A stretch of 64,000 nt of DNA from Bacillus sp. 1780r2a1 (GTDB taxonomy: Bacteria; Bacillota; Bacilli; Bacillales; Bacillaceae_H), in assembly GCA_024134725.1 (NCBI GenBank), contig CP099863.1, positions 863,501-927,500 of the forward strand, read 5' to 3'. The notes under the pieces are model-generated. The model searched no databases and was not told the DNA's origin. It saw only the letters and a list, made by a program, of their open reading frames with translations. The position numbers were made by a program, and so were the translations under genes. Shown piece by piece: positions 26,967 through 35,982 of the stretch; the stretch's first letter is position 1; every line of letters begins with the position of its first letter.

Positions 26967-27121
26967 GCAGAGAACACGTGCTTTCCCCCTCTAAAAACAA
27001 ATCAAATCTGACATAACTAAATATAATAGCTAACGATAAAAAAACGATATTTTAACTATGGCTATAAATATCATATAGTTAAGGTAACAAAGAATTAATC
27101 GATTGTAGAGGAGGCGACAAG

Positions 27122-27688
27122 ATGTTTTGGAAAAAAGATGAACCTGTAGCTGTTCATGGTGTACTTTTTTACGGATTGCTGAGTAAAAAGCAACGAGCAA
27201 TTCTCAAAGAAATTGAAAAAGTTACTCCTCCTGAAGCCTGGAACGGTGTAAAGGGCGTTTATTGCCTTGGCAGTGTTAAGGTACAAGGGAGAGACGTTCT
27301 GGGCGTTTATTATGGACAATTTCCAAAGCAAACCTCCGCAAAGAAGCAGGCGCTACACTTTGAAATTAACTATAAAAAATACACAGTAAAGGAATGTCCA
27401 ATTGTCTTTATTGACACCATGAAAAACAAAAAAGCTCATCAGTTTGCTTTCATTGTTCTTCATGAACTAGGCCATCACGTAGATCGAACTCAAAATCAAG
27501 TTGTATTAAGAGAGGGAAACAAGCAGCAAGAACTGTTTGCAAACACATATGCAATTGAACATTTTTTACAGATAGAAGGAATGGAATCCAAGCAGCTATA
27601 TAACATTCCTTATCTTCAAGAAGCAATTCAGCAATATCAACAAGTGCATTCTCCACTACGCTCTCCGTTTACTCTTCGTGTTGAATAA
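27122..27688 (+). CDS. Zincin-like protein with HELGHH and E..AN.YA motifs
   Basis: A 188-residue cytosolic protein (no signal peptide). The helix FAFIVLHELGHHVDR carries an HExxH zinc-binding motif at about residues 116-130, and QQELFANTYAIEHFLQ about 30 residues later supplies the third ligand Glu and an AN.YA signature like that of ImmA/IrrE (DUF955) metallopeptidases. The N-terminal 110 residues are not recognised. It is monocistronic, starts after AGAGGAGGC and lies 155 bases downstream of the 187-bp repeat array. No Xre-type repressor or toxin gene is adjacent, so the target is unknown. Confidence 0.7.
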   Translation: MFWKKDEPVAVHGVLFYGLLSKKQRAILKEIEKVTPPEAWNGVKGVYCLGSVKVQGRDVLGVYYGQFPKQTSAKKQALHFEINYKKYTVKECPIVFIDTMKNKKAHQFAFIVLHELGHHVDRTQNQVVLREGNKQQELFANTYAIEHFLQIEGMESKQLYNIPYLQEAIQQYQQVHSPLRSPFTLRVE

Positions 27689-27922
27689 CAAACCTACTCC
27701 TATCTATGTTTTAAAAGTCATGAACAAAAAGGATTTAATTATATAAAAAGTTTTAAAAGTATTTATATGACGAATTATTTACAGCGAACCGAATCTTAAA
27801 TTATGATTATTTTAAGAAAAAACAGAAAATTAAGGTGCTGTAAAAACAGAAGCTAGTGTAACTGGCAGTTCAATGTTTAACATCATGTAAATACAGATAA
27901 AACCATGGCTTTGTCACCTTTA

Positions 27923-27937
27923 ATGAAAGCGTATACA
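27923..27937 (+). promoter_or_regulatory. cre site in front of citM
   Basis: ATGAAAGCGTATACA matches the alternative cre consensus WTGNAANCGNWNNCW at every position and lies 25 bases before the citM start. In B. subtilis citM is under CcpA control. Confidence 0.65.
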
Positions 27938-27961
27938 AAACAAAGGGGTAGGGGGATTTAT

Positions 27962-29269
27962 ATGTTAGCAATACTTGGTTTTGCAATGGTATGTACCTTC
28001 ATGTTTTTAATTATGACAAATCGCTTAACACCATTAATTGCACTGATGGTTATTCCCGTTATATTTGCAATCATTGGTGGATTTACAACAGATATAGGTG
28101 AAATGGCGTTAGCCGGTGTGAAGGAATTAGCACCAACGGGCGTAATGCTCATGTTTGCTATTTTGTACTTTGGTATTATGATTGATGCAGGTTTATTTGA
28201 TCCAGTCGTAGGTAAGATTTTAAAGATTGTTAAAGGGGATCCACTGAAAATTACGGTTGGTACAGCCATCCTTGTTCTAACTATTTCGTTAGACGGTGAC
28301 GGAACAACTACATATATGATTACGCTCTCTGCAATGCTACCACTTTATAAAAAGCTAAACATGAGTACGATGATGTTAGCCTGTATTGCCATTATGGGAA
28401 GCGGGGTTATGAACTTAACGCCTTGGGGTGGCCCAACTGCTCGTGCGATGAGTGCATTAAACCTAGATGCTTCTCAAGTATTTACACCGTTAATTCCAGC
28501 AATGGTTGGAGGAGCAATTTGGGTTATTTTCACTGCTTACTTGTTTGGTAAAAAAGAACGTCAACGCTTAGGGGTAATAGATTTGAAGGATATTTCACCT
28601 GTACAAGTTGCGTTTGCAGAGCAAGCAGCAGCAGTGGAACAGCCAAGCAATAAGCGACCAAAATTACTCTATGTGAACCTTGGTTTAACAATTTTATTAA
28701 TGGTTGGGTTAATTAGTGGAATCATGCCTTTACAAATCTTATTTATGATAGCGTTTGCTATTGCGATTATGATTAACTATCCAAACTTAGAAACACAAAA
28801 AGAGCGAATTACTGCTCATGCCGGTAACGTACTAGCCGTTGTATCACTGGTTTTCGCAGCAGGGATCTTTACAGGAATTTTATCTGGTACAAAAATGGTT
28901 GATGCGATGGGCAATAGCTTAGTGTCGCTTATTCCAGATGCATTGGGACCTTACATGTCAGTCATCACAGCTATTACAAGCATGCCGTTTACATTCTTTA
29001 TGTCAAATGATGCTTACTATTATGGGATTCTACCAATTATCGCACAGGCAGCAGCAACATATGGAATTGATGCAGCTGAAATTGCTCGTGCGTCATTAAT
29101 TGGTCAGCCCGTTCACTTACTCAGTCCACTTGTTGCTTCTACATATCTATTAGTAGGTATGGCAAAAGTTGACCTTGGAGAATTCCAACGCTACACGTTA
29201 AAGTGGACAATTGGTACATCAATGGTCATGCTGCTTGTTGCTATTATTACAGGAGTCATCACCTTATAA
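27962..29269 (+). CDS. citM: Divalent metal-citrate transporter CitM (CitMHS family)
   Basis: A 435-residue transporter with about 11-12 helices. Motifs include TDIGEMALAGVKELAPTGVML near residue 60, DGDGTTTYM near 130, NLTPWGGPTARAMSALN near 170 and FFMSNDAYYYGILPIIAQAA near 350, all typical of the CitMHS citrate-metal:H+ symporters; B. subtilis CitM has 433 residues. ATG 27962 follows AGGGGG; the longer frame from 27905 runs through the cre site. Downstream of a 360-base gap lies the CitST-type two-component system that would induce it. Confidence 0.93.
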   Translation: MLAILGFAMVCTFMFLIMTNRLTPLIALMVIPVIFAIIGGFTTDIGEMALAGVKELAPTGVMLMFAILYFGIMIDAGLFDPVVGKILKIVKGDPLKITVGTAILVLTISLDGDGTTTYMITLSAMLPLYKKLNMSTMMLACIAIMGSGVMNLTPWGGPTARAMSALNLDASQVFTPLIPAMVGGAIWVIFTAYLFGKKERQRLGVIDLKDISPVQVAFAEQAAAVEQPSNKRPKLLYVNLGLTILLMVGLISGIMPLQILFMIAFAIAIMINYPNLETQKERITAHAGNVLAVVSLVFAAGIFTGILSGTKMVDAMGNSLVSLIPDALGPYMSVITAITSMPFTFFMSNDAYYYGILPIIAQAAATYGIDAAEIARASLIGQPVHLLSPLVASTYLLVGMAKVDLGEFQRYTLKWTIGTSMVMLLVAIITGVITL

Positions 29270-29272
29270 CAT

Positions 29273-29309
29273 GAGAACTTATTCGCTTTCAAGCGGGTAA
29301 GTTCTTTTC
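29273..29309 (+). terminator. Terminator after citM
   Basis: AGAACTTA pairs with TAAGTTCT (with an inner CGCTT/AAGCG stem), then TTTTCT. Confidence 0.72.
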
Positions 29310-29629
29310 TATATAATGAATAGATGAACTCAAGCTACAAAAGATAGTCTACTTCAATAAGAATGCTTTGAAATAATTAAGAAGGCAATAGAGTTCTTAT
29401 CTTGAAGCTTCAAAGTAAAGGGACTCTTTTAAACTACCAAAAGAATGAAAAGTTCTCATTAAAAGTCAACTTAATAAAAAAGCCGTGATTGTAATTTTTA
29501 TTAGTAGTGGTCCTTCCTTATCTGAAGTAGGGATTTCATATTTATAAAAGTCAGACAAATCAAAACGTAAGATAAAAACTTTGGTAGAATAAAAGAGGAG
29601 TGCAAATAGAAGAAGGATGTCAAACTAGA
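29310..29629. other. 320-base gap between citM and citS
   Basis: AT-rich and without an open frame of note. It should hold the citS promoter. A short stretch at 29479-29500 (AAAAAAGCCGTGATTG) recalls the left end of the 187-bp repeat core but extends no further. No other feature was seen. Confidence 0.4.
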
Positions 29630-31219
29630 ATGAAAAAAACAATTTCCATTTCGTTAGAAACAAAAACAGTTGGTCTGACCGTGGGTTTGGTCCTGCTTGT
29701 GGTTACGTTACTTGCTAGTATATTTTCTTATATGCAAGCAGTCGAATCAAAAAAGCAAGCGGAACAACTAGCTTTGCAGGCTGCCAAATCAATTTCCTTT
29801 ATGCCAGAGGTCAAACAAGCTTTCAATGATAAGAATCCTTCAAAGGTCATTCAGCCTTTAGCAGAGCAAGTGCGTGAACAAATTGGTGCCGAAGCGGTTA
29901 TCGTTGAAAACCGAAAAAAAGCCATTTATTCACCTGACGATGAGAAAATAACAGACCGCCAATCTAATGCAAGTTCGAACTACCGTGCGCTTATGTTTGG
30001 AGGGTACTATACGCTAGAAGGCATGGGAACTTCCGGTCTATCTATTATGGGGAAAGCTCCGGTGATTAGCGAAGAAGGAAACTACCGCGAAATTATTGGT
30101 GTCGTTACCGTAGAGTTTTTAGAGCGAGACGTTCATGCTCATTTAATTAAACGCATCCAACAAATTATATTTTACGCTTTTCTTGTGCTTCTTCTTGGAA
30201 TTGTTGGGGGAGTCTTGCTCGCCAAAAGCATTAAGAAAGATACTCTTGGATTAGAGCCAAACGAAATTGCTTCTCTGTATCGAGAGCGTAGTGCGATTTT
30301 GCGGTCAATAAAAGAAGGCATTATCGCCATTGATGCGAAAGGTCGAATTACGATGATGAATACATCAGCGAGGCATATGCTTGGCTTACAGGATAACTAT
30401 ATACCAAAGTCTATTATTGAAGTATTTCCTTATACAAACATGATGCGAGTGTTGGTAGATGGGCAAGCGCAAAATGATCAAGAAATTCGCTTTCATAATA
30501 AGCTTTTCATTTTAAATTTACTGCCCATTATTGAAAATGACAAAATCGTTGGTGTAGTAGCAAGTTTCCGCGATAAAACAGAGCTGAATCATTTAATTCA
30601 TACGCTAGGAGAAGTACGAAGATACTCTGAGGACTTACGAGCACAAACACATGAATTTACAAACAAGCTTTATGTGCTGTCTGGACTGCTTCAGCTGGGG
30701 GAGTATGATGAAGCCTTTGAATTTATTCAAAAAGAATCCAATGCGCACCAAACGCAAAATCGGATTTTATTTCATCAAATCTTGGATGCTAAAGTACAAG
30801 CTGTGCTATTAGGCAAGATGGGAAAAGCGTCTGAAAAGAAAGTAGAGTTTACTATTGCGGAAGATAGCTTATTAAAAGAGTTACCTTCGCATATTGATGT
30901 CTCACACTTAATCATCATTATTGGAAACCTAATTGATAATGCTTTTGATGCAGTCAGTGCGCAAGAGGATAAGCAAGTCTCATTTTTTATTACAGATATT
31001 GGTCAAGATATCATTATTGAAGTAAGTGATAATGGAAGTGGAATTTCAGAAGATATAATTGATAAATTGTTTTCAAAAGGGTTTTCAACGAAAGGACAAA
31101 ACCGAGGATATGGACTTTCAAATGTAAAAGAAATGATTAATGAGCTTCAGGGTTGGATTGACATTCATCCTGAAGAAGAAGGTACCACATTCTCCGTTTA
31201 TCTACCGAAGCGAAAGTAA
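29630..31219 (+). CDS. citS: Sensor histidine kinase CitS
   Basis: A CitA/DcuS-type kinase of 529 residues from the chosen ATG. It has a first membrane helix (12-32), an extracytoplasmic PAS-like sensor, a second helix (about 175-195), a cytoplasmic PAS domain and the kinase core: histidine in RAQTHEFTNKLYVLSGLLQLG, N box GNLIDNAFDAV, G box DNGSGISEDII and GYGLSNVKEMI. It is paralogous to DctS in this window. Start uncertain: GTG 29600 and ATG 29630 are both possible; 29630 is preferred, as the first hydrophobic helix then begins in the normal place. The order citS-citT-yflP agrees with the B. subtilis citrate locus. Confidence 0.92.
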   Translation: MKKTISISLETKTVGLTVGLVLLVVTLLASIFSYMQAVESKKQAEQLALQAAKSISFMPEVKQAFNDKNPSKVIQPLAEQVREQIGAEAVIVENRKKAIYSPDDEKITDRQSNASSNYRALMFGGYYTLEGMGTSGLSIMGKAPVISEEGNYREIIGVVTVEFLERDVHAHLIKRIQQIIFYAFLVLLLGIVGGVLLAKSIKKDTLGLEPNEIASLYRERSAILRSIKEGIIAIDAKGRITMMNTSARHMLGLQDNYIPKSIIEVFPYTNMMRVLVDGQAQNDQEIRFHNKLFILNLLPIIENDKIVGVVASFRDKTELNHLIHTLGEVRRYSEDLRAQTHEFTNKLYVLSGLLQLGEYDEAFEFIQKESNAHQTQNRILFHQILDAKVQAVLLGKMGKASEKKVEFTIAEDSLLKELPSHIDVSHLIIIIGNLIDNAFDAVSAQEDKQVSFFITDIGQDIIIEVSDNGSGISEDIIDKLFSKGFSTKGQNRGYGLSNVKEMINELQGWIDIHPEEEGTTFSVYLPKRK

Positions 31220-31263
31220 ACGCAATTGGAATGAGAGAAAATCAAACAAAGGAGAGAGACATC

Positions 31264-31935
31264 ATGTTAAAAGTAGCCATTGCAGAGGATGATTTTCGAA
31301 TCGCTCAGGTTCAAGAACGATTTTTACAAGAAATAGAGAATGTGAAAGTAGTAGGAAAGGCTTTAAATGCTAAAGACGCCATAGAAATGCTTGAGCAAGA
31401 AAATATCGATTTGCTTATTTTAGATATTTATATGCCTGATGAAATGGGAACGGATTTATTACCACGCATTCGTGAACGGTTTCCAAAAGTAGATGTTATT
31501 GTGGTGACGGCTGCCACTGAAAAGGATATTCTAGAGCGATGCTTGCGCAACGGTGTGGTCAATTACTTAATTAAGCCTGTAAAAATGGAGTCATTCATTG
31601 AAGCAATCGAAGGGTACCAGAAAAAAAGAAGGTTATTGCAAGCTCGAGATGAAGTGGACCAGTCATTTGTTAACTCGTATTTTGGTTATGATAAGCAGCA
31701 GACAGTGGAAAAAGTCTTACCATCTGGAATTGACGGAATTACGTTAAAACGAGTGAAAGCTATCTTAAAAGACCTCACAGAAGGTATTACAATTGAAGAA
31801 ATGGGCAAAACGATGGGCGTCTCTCGAACAACGGCCCGTCGCTATTTAGAATATTTAGTATCGGTGCAAGAGTGTCATGTTCAGTATGATTATGGGATTG
31901 TTGGTCGGCCGGAGCGAAAGTATCATTTAACATAG
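31264..31935 (+). CDS. citT: Response regulator CitT
   Basis: A 223-residue CitB/DcuR-type regulator. Acidic start AEDD, phospho-acceptor Asp 54 in LLILDIYMPDEMG, Thr in VTAATE, Lys in NYLIKPV. The C-terminal helix-turn-helix is TIEEMGKTMGVSRTTARRYL, near-identical in style to that of DctR. In B. subtilis CitT activates citM in response to citrate and Mg. ATG 31264 follows AAGGAGAG; the frame from 31231 would put that site inside the gene. It lies 44 bases after citS. Confidence 0.94.
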   Translation: MLKVAIAEDDFRIAQVQERFLQEIENVKVVGKALNAKDAIEMLEQENIDLLILDIYMPDEMGTDLLPRIRERFPKVDVIVVTAATEKDILERCLRNGVVNYLIKPVKMESFIEAIEGYQKKRRLLQARDEVDQSFVNSYFGYDKQQTVEKVLPSGIDGITLKRVKAILKDLTEGITIEEMGKTMGVSRTTARRYLEYLVSVQECHVQYDYGIVGRPERKYHLT

Positions 31936-31949
31936 GTCAGGGTGAATAC

Positions 31950-32900
31950 ATGAAGAAGTGGGTTAGTTTAATAAGCGTAATTCTTATGTTAATGAGCTGC
32001 AGCAACCGTGATCAAAACGTTCAATTTGATCACGTAGAATTAGTAGCTCCAGGAGCGGTTGGAGGTGGAGCAGACTTAACCGCTAGGACTATGCAGCATG
32101 TGTTACAGCAAGAAGTAATGGATATACCTGTTTCTGTTGTGAATAAAACACAAAGTCAAGGAGAAGAAGCATGGCGGTATGTACAGAAACATGAAAAAGG
32201 CAATGTCATTTCAGGTAACTCTAGCTTATTAATTACGAATCATTTACTAGGACAAAGTCAGTTAACGTATAAAGACTTTACACCTCTGGCGATTTTGGCA
32301 ACCGAATGGGAAGTCATCGTTGTTCCAAGCTCTTCCTCCATTACGACGATGAAGAGTTTGATGGATGCTTTAAGAGAAAACCATCATTTATTAAAGATTG
32401 GATTATCTCCTCGATTAGGAAATGACGATCATTTGTCGTTTGTACAAGCAGCGCAGAAAGCAAACGTTGAAACTTCTCGCTTAGCTTTTTATGTATATGG
32501 AAGCAGCCATGGCGTACTAGATGCGCTCCAAGAAAATGAAGTTCAAGTAGCTCCTATGTCGCTATCAGAAGCAAAAAGTGCGTACAAGCGAGGAGACGTT
32601 CGGATTTTAGGCGTTTCAGCTCCACAGCGCTTAGCGGAATTTAACAATGTTCCAACTTGGAAAGAAGAAGGGGTTGACGTTGTTTTTAGCCACTGGAGAG
32701 GATTGATGGGTCCACCGAATATGACGCAAGAAGAAATTGATTACTGGAATCAAACCATATACAAAATGGTCAATACGAAGGCGTGGAAACAGCTTTTAAA
32801 AGAAAATGATTTTTACCCTTTTTATAAGAATAGCAGCGGTGCGTCTGTATTTTTGGAAAGACAAAGTAAGCTATATGAAGAATTAATGAACGGCAAGTAA
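31950..32900 (+). CDS. yflP: YflP, TctC/Bug-family citrate-binding lipoprotein
   Basis: A 316-residue predicted lipoprotein: signal peptide ending in lipobox LMSC (Cys 17), then the tripartite-tricarboxylate binding fold with LVAPGAVGGGADLTARTMQHVL near residue 30 and LGVSAPQRLAEFNNVPTWKEEG near 220. No TctA or TctB membrane subunits are adjacent. As in B. subtilis it directly follows citT (14 bases), suggesting a sensor-accessory role like DctB for DctS rather than transport itself. Confidence 0.88.
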   Translation: MKKWVSLISVILMLMSCSNRDQNVQFDHVELVAPGAVGGGADLTARTMQHVLQQEVMDIPVSVVNKTQSQGEEAWRYVQKHEKGNVISGNSSLLITNHLLGQSQLTYKDFTPLAILATEWEVIVVPSSSSITTMKSLMDALRENHHLLKIGLSPRLGNDDHLSFVQAAQKANVETSRLAFYVYGSSHGVLDALQENEVQVAPMSLSEAKSAYKRGDVRILGVSAPQRLAEFNNVPTWKEEGVDVVFSHWRGLMGPPNMTQEEIDYWNQTIYKMVNTKAWKQLLKENDFYPFYKNSSGASVFLERQSKLYEELMNGK

Positions 32901-32901
32901 A

Positions 32902-32927
32902 AAAGCTATATGATTCCATATAGCTTT
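32902..32927. terminator. Bidirectional terminator
   Basis: AAAGCTATATG pairs perfectly with CATATAGCTTT around a four-base loop between the convergent yflP and LysR genes. Confidence 0.82.
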
Positions 32928-32936
32928 CTTATCCGT

Positions 32937-33809
32937 TTAATGAATATCGTGCAGATTAATCTCTTCAATAAATTCAATAAAGGCCTTAACAATTTTAATT
33001 TCAAGTGACTCTTCATGAAAGTACATCCACGTCTTTCGAAGTAGAGCGGTTCCATCTTCGTTTTGCATCGGAATGACGTGAAGTCCTTCAACATCTTCAA
33101 CTAGCATGTGAGGGAGCATCGCGTATCCAAGCCCATTTTCAACCATCTTTTTACACGTATCCGCTTTGTCTACGTGAATACTGACGCTTGGAGGTTGATT
33201 GAAATTTTCGCTCCACCAATGGTCAACAGCGGTCTTCAAAAAACGGTCTTGATGATAATCGATTCGAGGTAAGTGTGGGAGATCATCTATCTCAATAGGT
33301 TTTTTAGAAGCAATGCAAATGGTTTCTTCAAAGAGAAGTCTCTTTTCATTGCGCCAGTTATAATCACCTTTTACAAAAGCAATATGAACATCTTGATGGT
33401 GTAAGAGGTTTACAACGTCACTGCTCCATCCGGTGGTAACTTTAAATTCGACATCAGGATATTTGTCTTTAAATAAGCGCAAAAGTCCTGGTAATTTGTA
33501 ATCCGTAAAGAAATTCGAGACGCCAAGCCTTAGTGTACCCGTTAGCTTATCGCCCATATTTAAAACGTGGTCTTTTATGTGTTGGAGATGCGCAATCATT
33601 TTATCAGCAGATTTTGCTAAATATTCTCCTTGAGGTGTAAAATGGATACCTCTGCGCCCACGATTAACAATTTGGACACCGAATTCTTTTTCCATCTGCT
33701 GCAAGCGGTTCGTCAGGGCTGGTTGTGAAATATAAAGTAGCTTTGCAGCTTTTGTGATATTTTTTTCTTGGTATAAAAGCTGTAAAATGAGCCAATCTCG
33801 ATCGTCCAT
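32937..33809 (-). CDS. LysR-family transcription regulator
   Basis: A 290-residue LysR protein: N-terminal HTH (LQLLYQEKNITKAAKLLYIS, QPALTNRLQQMEKEFGVQIV) and an effector-binding domain starting GTLRLGVSNFF. It is divergent from the AbrB-family transporter gene at 34006 with 196 bases between, so that gene is the probable target. The effector is not known. This is the second LysR gene in the window and is not closely related to the first. Confidence 0.92.
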   Translation of the reverse strand: MDDRDWLILQLLYQEKNITKAAKLLYISQPALTNRLQQMEKEFGVQIVNRGRRGIHFTPQGEYLAKSADKMIAHLQHIKDHVLNMGDKLTGTLRLGVSNFFTDYKLPGLLRLFKDKYPDVEFKVTTGWSSDVVNLLHHQDVHIAFVKGDYNWRNEKRLLFEETICIASKKPIEIDDLPHLPRIDYHQDRFLKTAVDHWWSENFNQPPSVSIHVDKADTCKKMVENGLGYAMLPHMLVEDVEGLHVIPMQNEDGTALLRKTWMYFHEESLEIKIVKAFIEFIEEINLHDIH

Positions 33810-34005
33810 TTCTTCCTCCTTTATTTAGGTATTAATTTTTTTTATCTTTCTACATACAAATCCGATATTTCAATTATCTCTAAAAGTATACTATAGTTTA
33901 AATAGATAGAAAACGTAAAGCTCATCCGTATGGGCAAGAAGGTTTAGACCCTTTGTTTTTAGACTGACAAAGTAATCGTAGCAAAAATAGAAAGAAGGAT
34001 TTGAA

Positions 34006-35136
34006 ATGAAAGCAACATTATCTTTTTCATCTACGTTTTTATTGATTACACTAAGTGCTTTAGGCGGACTGCTACTATCTTCATTAGGAATGTCAATCGG
34101 CTGGATGATCGGCACACTTATTGTCGCAACAACTTTAGCAATTACTCGTCCTCAATTTTTGAAGATTCCTTCGAATTCTAAAGGAATGCCAAAGATTTGG
34201 CTGTACGTTGGTCAACTCATTCTAGCAATTGAGCTAGGGCAACAAATTAATCTAACAGTTGTCAGCACATTTGTAGACAATTGGCTTCCTGTATCTATCA
34301 TTTTATTAATCTCTATTTTATTTTCATTAGGTTCTGGGTTTATTCTGTTTAAATTCACCTCAAATGATTTGTTAACAAGCTTGTTCAGTACAGCTCCCGG
34401 TGGATTAAGTGCCATGCCAGGGATTGCAGAAGAGGTTGGGGCAAACACCGCAACGGTAAGTGTTGTTCAGATTATGCGGGTGTTTCTTGTTGTGCTTACG
34501 GTTCCACTTCTTGTTTCATCGTTAGGCGAGAAAGCAATAGTAGCAACAACCTCTGAGGCAGCTTCTTCTTTTAGTTTGGAGTCAGTATTATGGACGTTTA
34601 CATTAGTTGTTGCAGCTTTTATTGGATACCTAATTGGCAAGCGTTTCAAATTTCCGGCTCCCTGGCTTGTTGGAGGGATGTTGACTGTAGGTATTACGCA
34701 AGTGGCAGGCTCAGCGCTTGTGGGCTATAACTTAACGGCTTGGTGGCCACATCTTGTTTTAATTATGGCTCAAGTAATCATTGCGACAAGTATCGGTTCA
34801 CGCTTTCGCGCTGATATGTTTCAGGGTATGAAACGAACGATTGGAGTGGCTTTTATTAGCACAATTGTGTTAATTGGTACAATGTTTATATGTGCATATA
34901 TCGTATCTGAGATTGGAGGCATTCCATTTATTACAACAGCACTTGCTTTTGCTCCAGGAGGAGTTGCGGAGATGGCGACTACTTCTGTTGTATTAGGAGC
35001 AGATGCACCGTTTGTGGTAGCTGTTCAAGTCTTTCGTATTTTAATTGTTTCGCTGTTATTACCACCCATCTTTAGATGGTTCTATCGCGTTGGGGAACAG
35101 AGAGTTCATACTCATGCCAAGGTTCAAGAAAGGTAA
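34006..35136 (+). CDS. AbrB-family membrane protein (ammonia-monooxygenase-like, PF05145)
   Basis: A 376-residue membrane protein with about 11 helices in two internally similar halves. Each has the motif PGGLSAMPGIAEEVGANTA (about residues 130-150) and its partner APGGVAEMATTSVVLGADA near 315, which is the hallmark of AbrB-type proteins. The name is misleading, as it is not related to the AbrB regulator; members are thought to be transporters. AGAAGGA precedes the ATG. It probably forms an operon with the methyltransferase 34 bases on. Confidence 0.88.
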   Translation: MKATLSFSSTFLLITLSALGGLLLSSLGMSIGWMIGTLIVATTLAITRPQFLKIPSNSKGMPKIWLYVGQLILAIELGQQINLTVVSTFVDNWLPVSIILLISILFSLGSGFILFKFTSNDLLTSLFSTAPGGLSAMPGIAEEVGANTATVSVVQIMRVFLVVLTVPLLVSSLGEKAIVATTSEAASSFSLESVLWTFTLVVAAFIGYLIGKRFKFPAPWLVGGMLTVGITQVAGSALVGYNLTAWWPHLVLIMAQVIIATSIGSRFRADMFQGMKRTIGVAFISTIVLIGTMFICAYIVSEIGGIPFITTALAFAPGGVAEMATTSVVLGADAPFVVAVQVFRILIVSLLLPPIFRWFYRVGEQRVHTHAKVQER

Positions 35137-35169
35137 TAGCTAAATTATAAAGAGAGGTAGTGGTGGGAG

Positions 35170-35940
35170 ATGAATCATGAAAAAGAGCTAGTGGTGAGTC
35201 AATTTGGCAGTAATGCTAAAAACTATGTGAAAAGCAAAGGCCATTCCAAGGGAGCTGATTTAATTTTCTTAGCAGAAGCAGCGGCTGATTATGCGGGAGA
35301 AAAAGCATTGGATATCGCAACGGGTGGAGGTCACGTGGCTAATAAGCTTGCCGGTTTATTTGATGAGGTAGTAGCTTTTGACCTTACTCCACAAATGCTT
35401 CTTCATGCAGAAGAATTTATTAAAAGTAACGGTCATGAGAACGTATCGTTTGTGCAGGGGGAAGCTGAGAAATTACCGTTCTTAGACGAAGCGTTTAATC
35501 TTGTAACATGCCGAATTGCTCCTCATCATTTTACAGATGTGCAAAGCTTTGTGAATGAATCGGCTCGGGTATTAAAAAAGGATGGAGCGTTTATAGTTGT
35601 CGATAACGTGGCGCCAGAAAGTGATGCGCATGATGCTTTTTATAACGAAGTGGAAAAGAAGCGAGATCCTAGTCATCATCGTGCTTATAAAAAAACAGAG
35701 TGGTTTAAAATGTTAGAGGAAGCGGGCTTTACAATTGAGCTAATGACGCGCTTTCCAAAAACATTTCTGTTTGATGATTGGTGTGAAATGATGAAAGTAC
35801 CTCAAAACGATAAGCAAGAACTCACAGGGAAGATGCTGAGTGCTTCAAGTGAATTGAAAGCGTTCTTTCATATTCAAACAGACGGCACAAGTATTCAATC
35901 GTTTCAAGCAGAATCGGTTTTAATTATTGCTAAAAAATAA
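35170..35940 (+). CDS. Class I SAM-dependent methyltransferase
   Basis: A 256-residue UbiE-like enzyme. Motif I is KALDIATGGGHVANKLA (SAM binding), followed by VVAFDLTPQMLLHAEEF and VQGEAEKLPFLDEAFNLVTC. Substrate unknown. It begins with QFGSNAKNYVKSKGH, common in this subgroup. It follows the AbrB-family gene with a gap of 33 bases and a good ribosome site (AGAGAGGTAGTGGTGGGAG), and ends in a strong terminator. Confidence 0.9.
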   Translation: MNHEKELVVSQFGSNAKNYVKSKGHSKGADLIFLAEAAADYAGEKALDIATGGGHVANKLAGLFDEVVAFDLTPQMLLHAEEFIKSNGHENVSFVQGEAEKLPFLDEAFNLVTCRIAPHHFTDVQSFVNESARVLKKDGAFIVVDNVAPESDAHDAFYNEVEKKRDPSHHRAYKKTEWFKMLEEAGFTIELMTRFPKTFLFDDWCEMMKVPQNDKQELTGKMLSASSELKAFFHIQTDGTSIQSFQAESVLIIAKK

Positions 35941-35943
35941 GAG

Positions 35944-35974
35944 AAGCCGCGCTCCGGTGAGAGCGCGGCTTTTT
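35944..35974 (+). terminator. Terminator after the methyltransferase gene
   Basis: AAGCCGCGCTC pairs with GAGCGCGGCTT, followed by TTT. GC-rich stem. Confidence 0.92.
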
Positions 35975-35982
35975 AGTTAGCC

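Noticed and set aside
29479-29500. Another copy of the repeat core
   Set aside because: Only about 15 bases (AAAAAAGCC.GTGATTG) look alike; the rest does not align.
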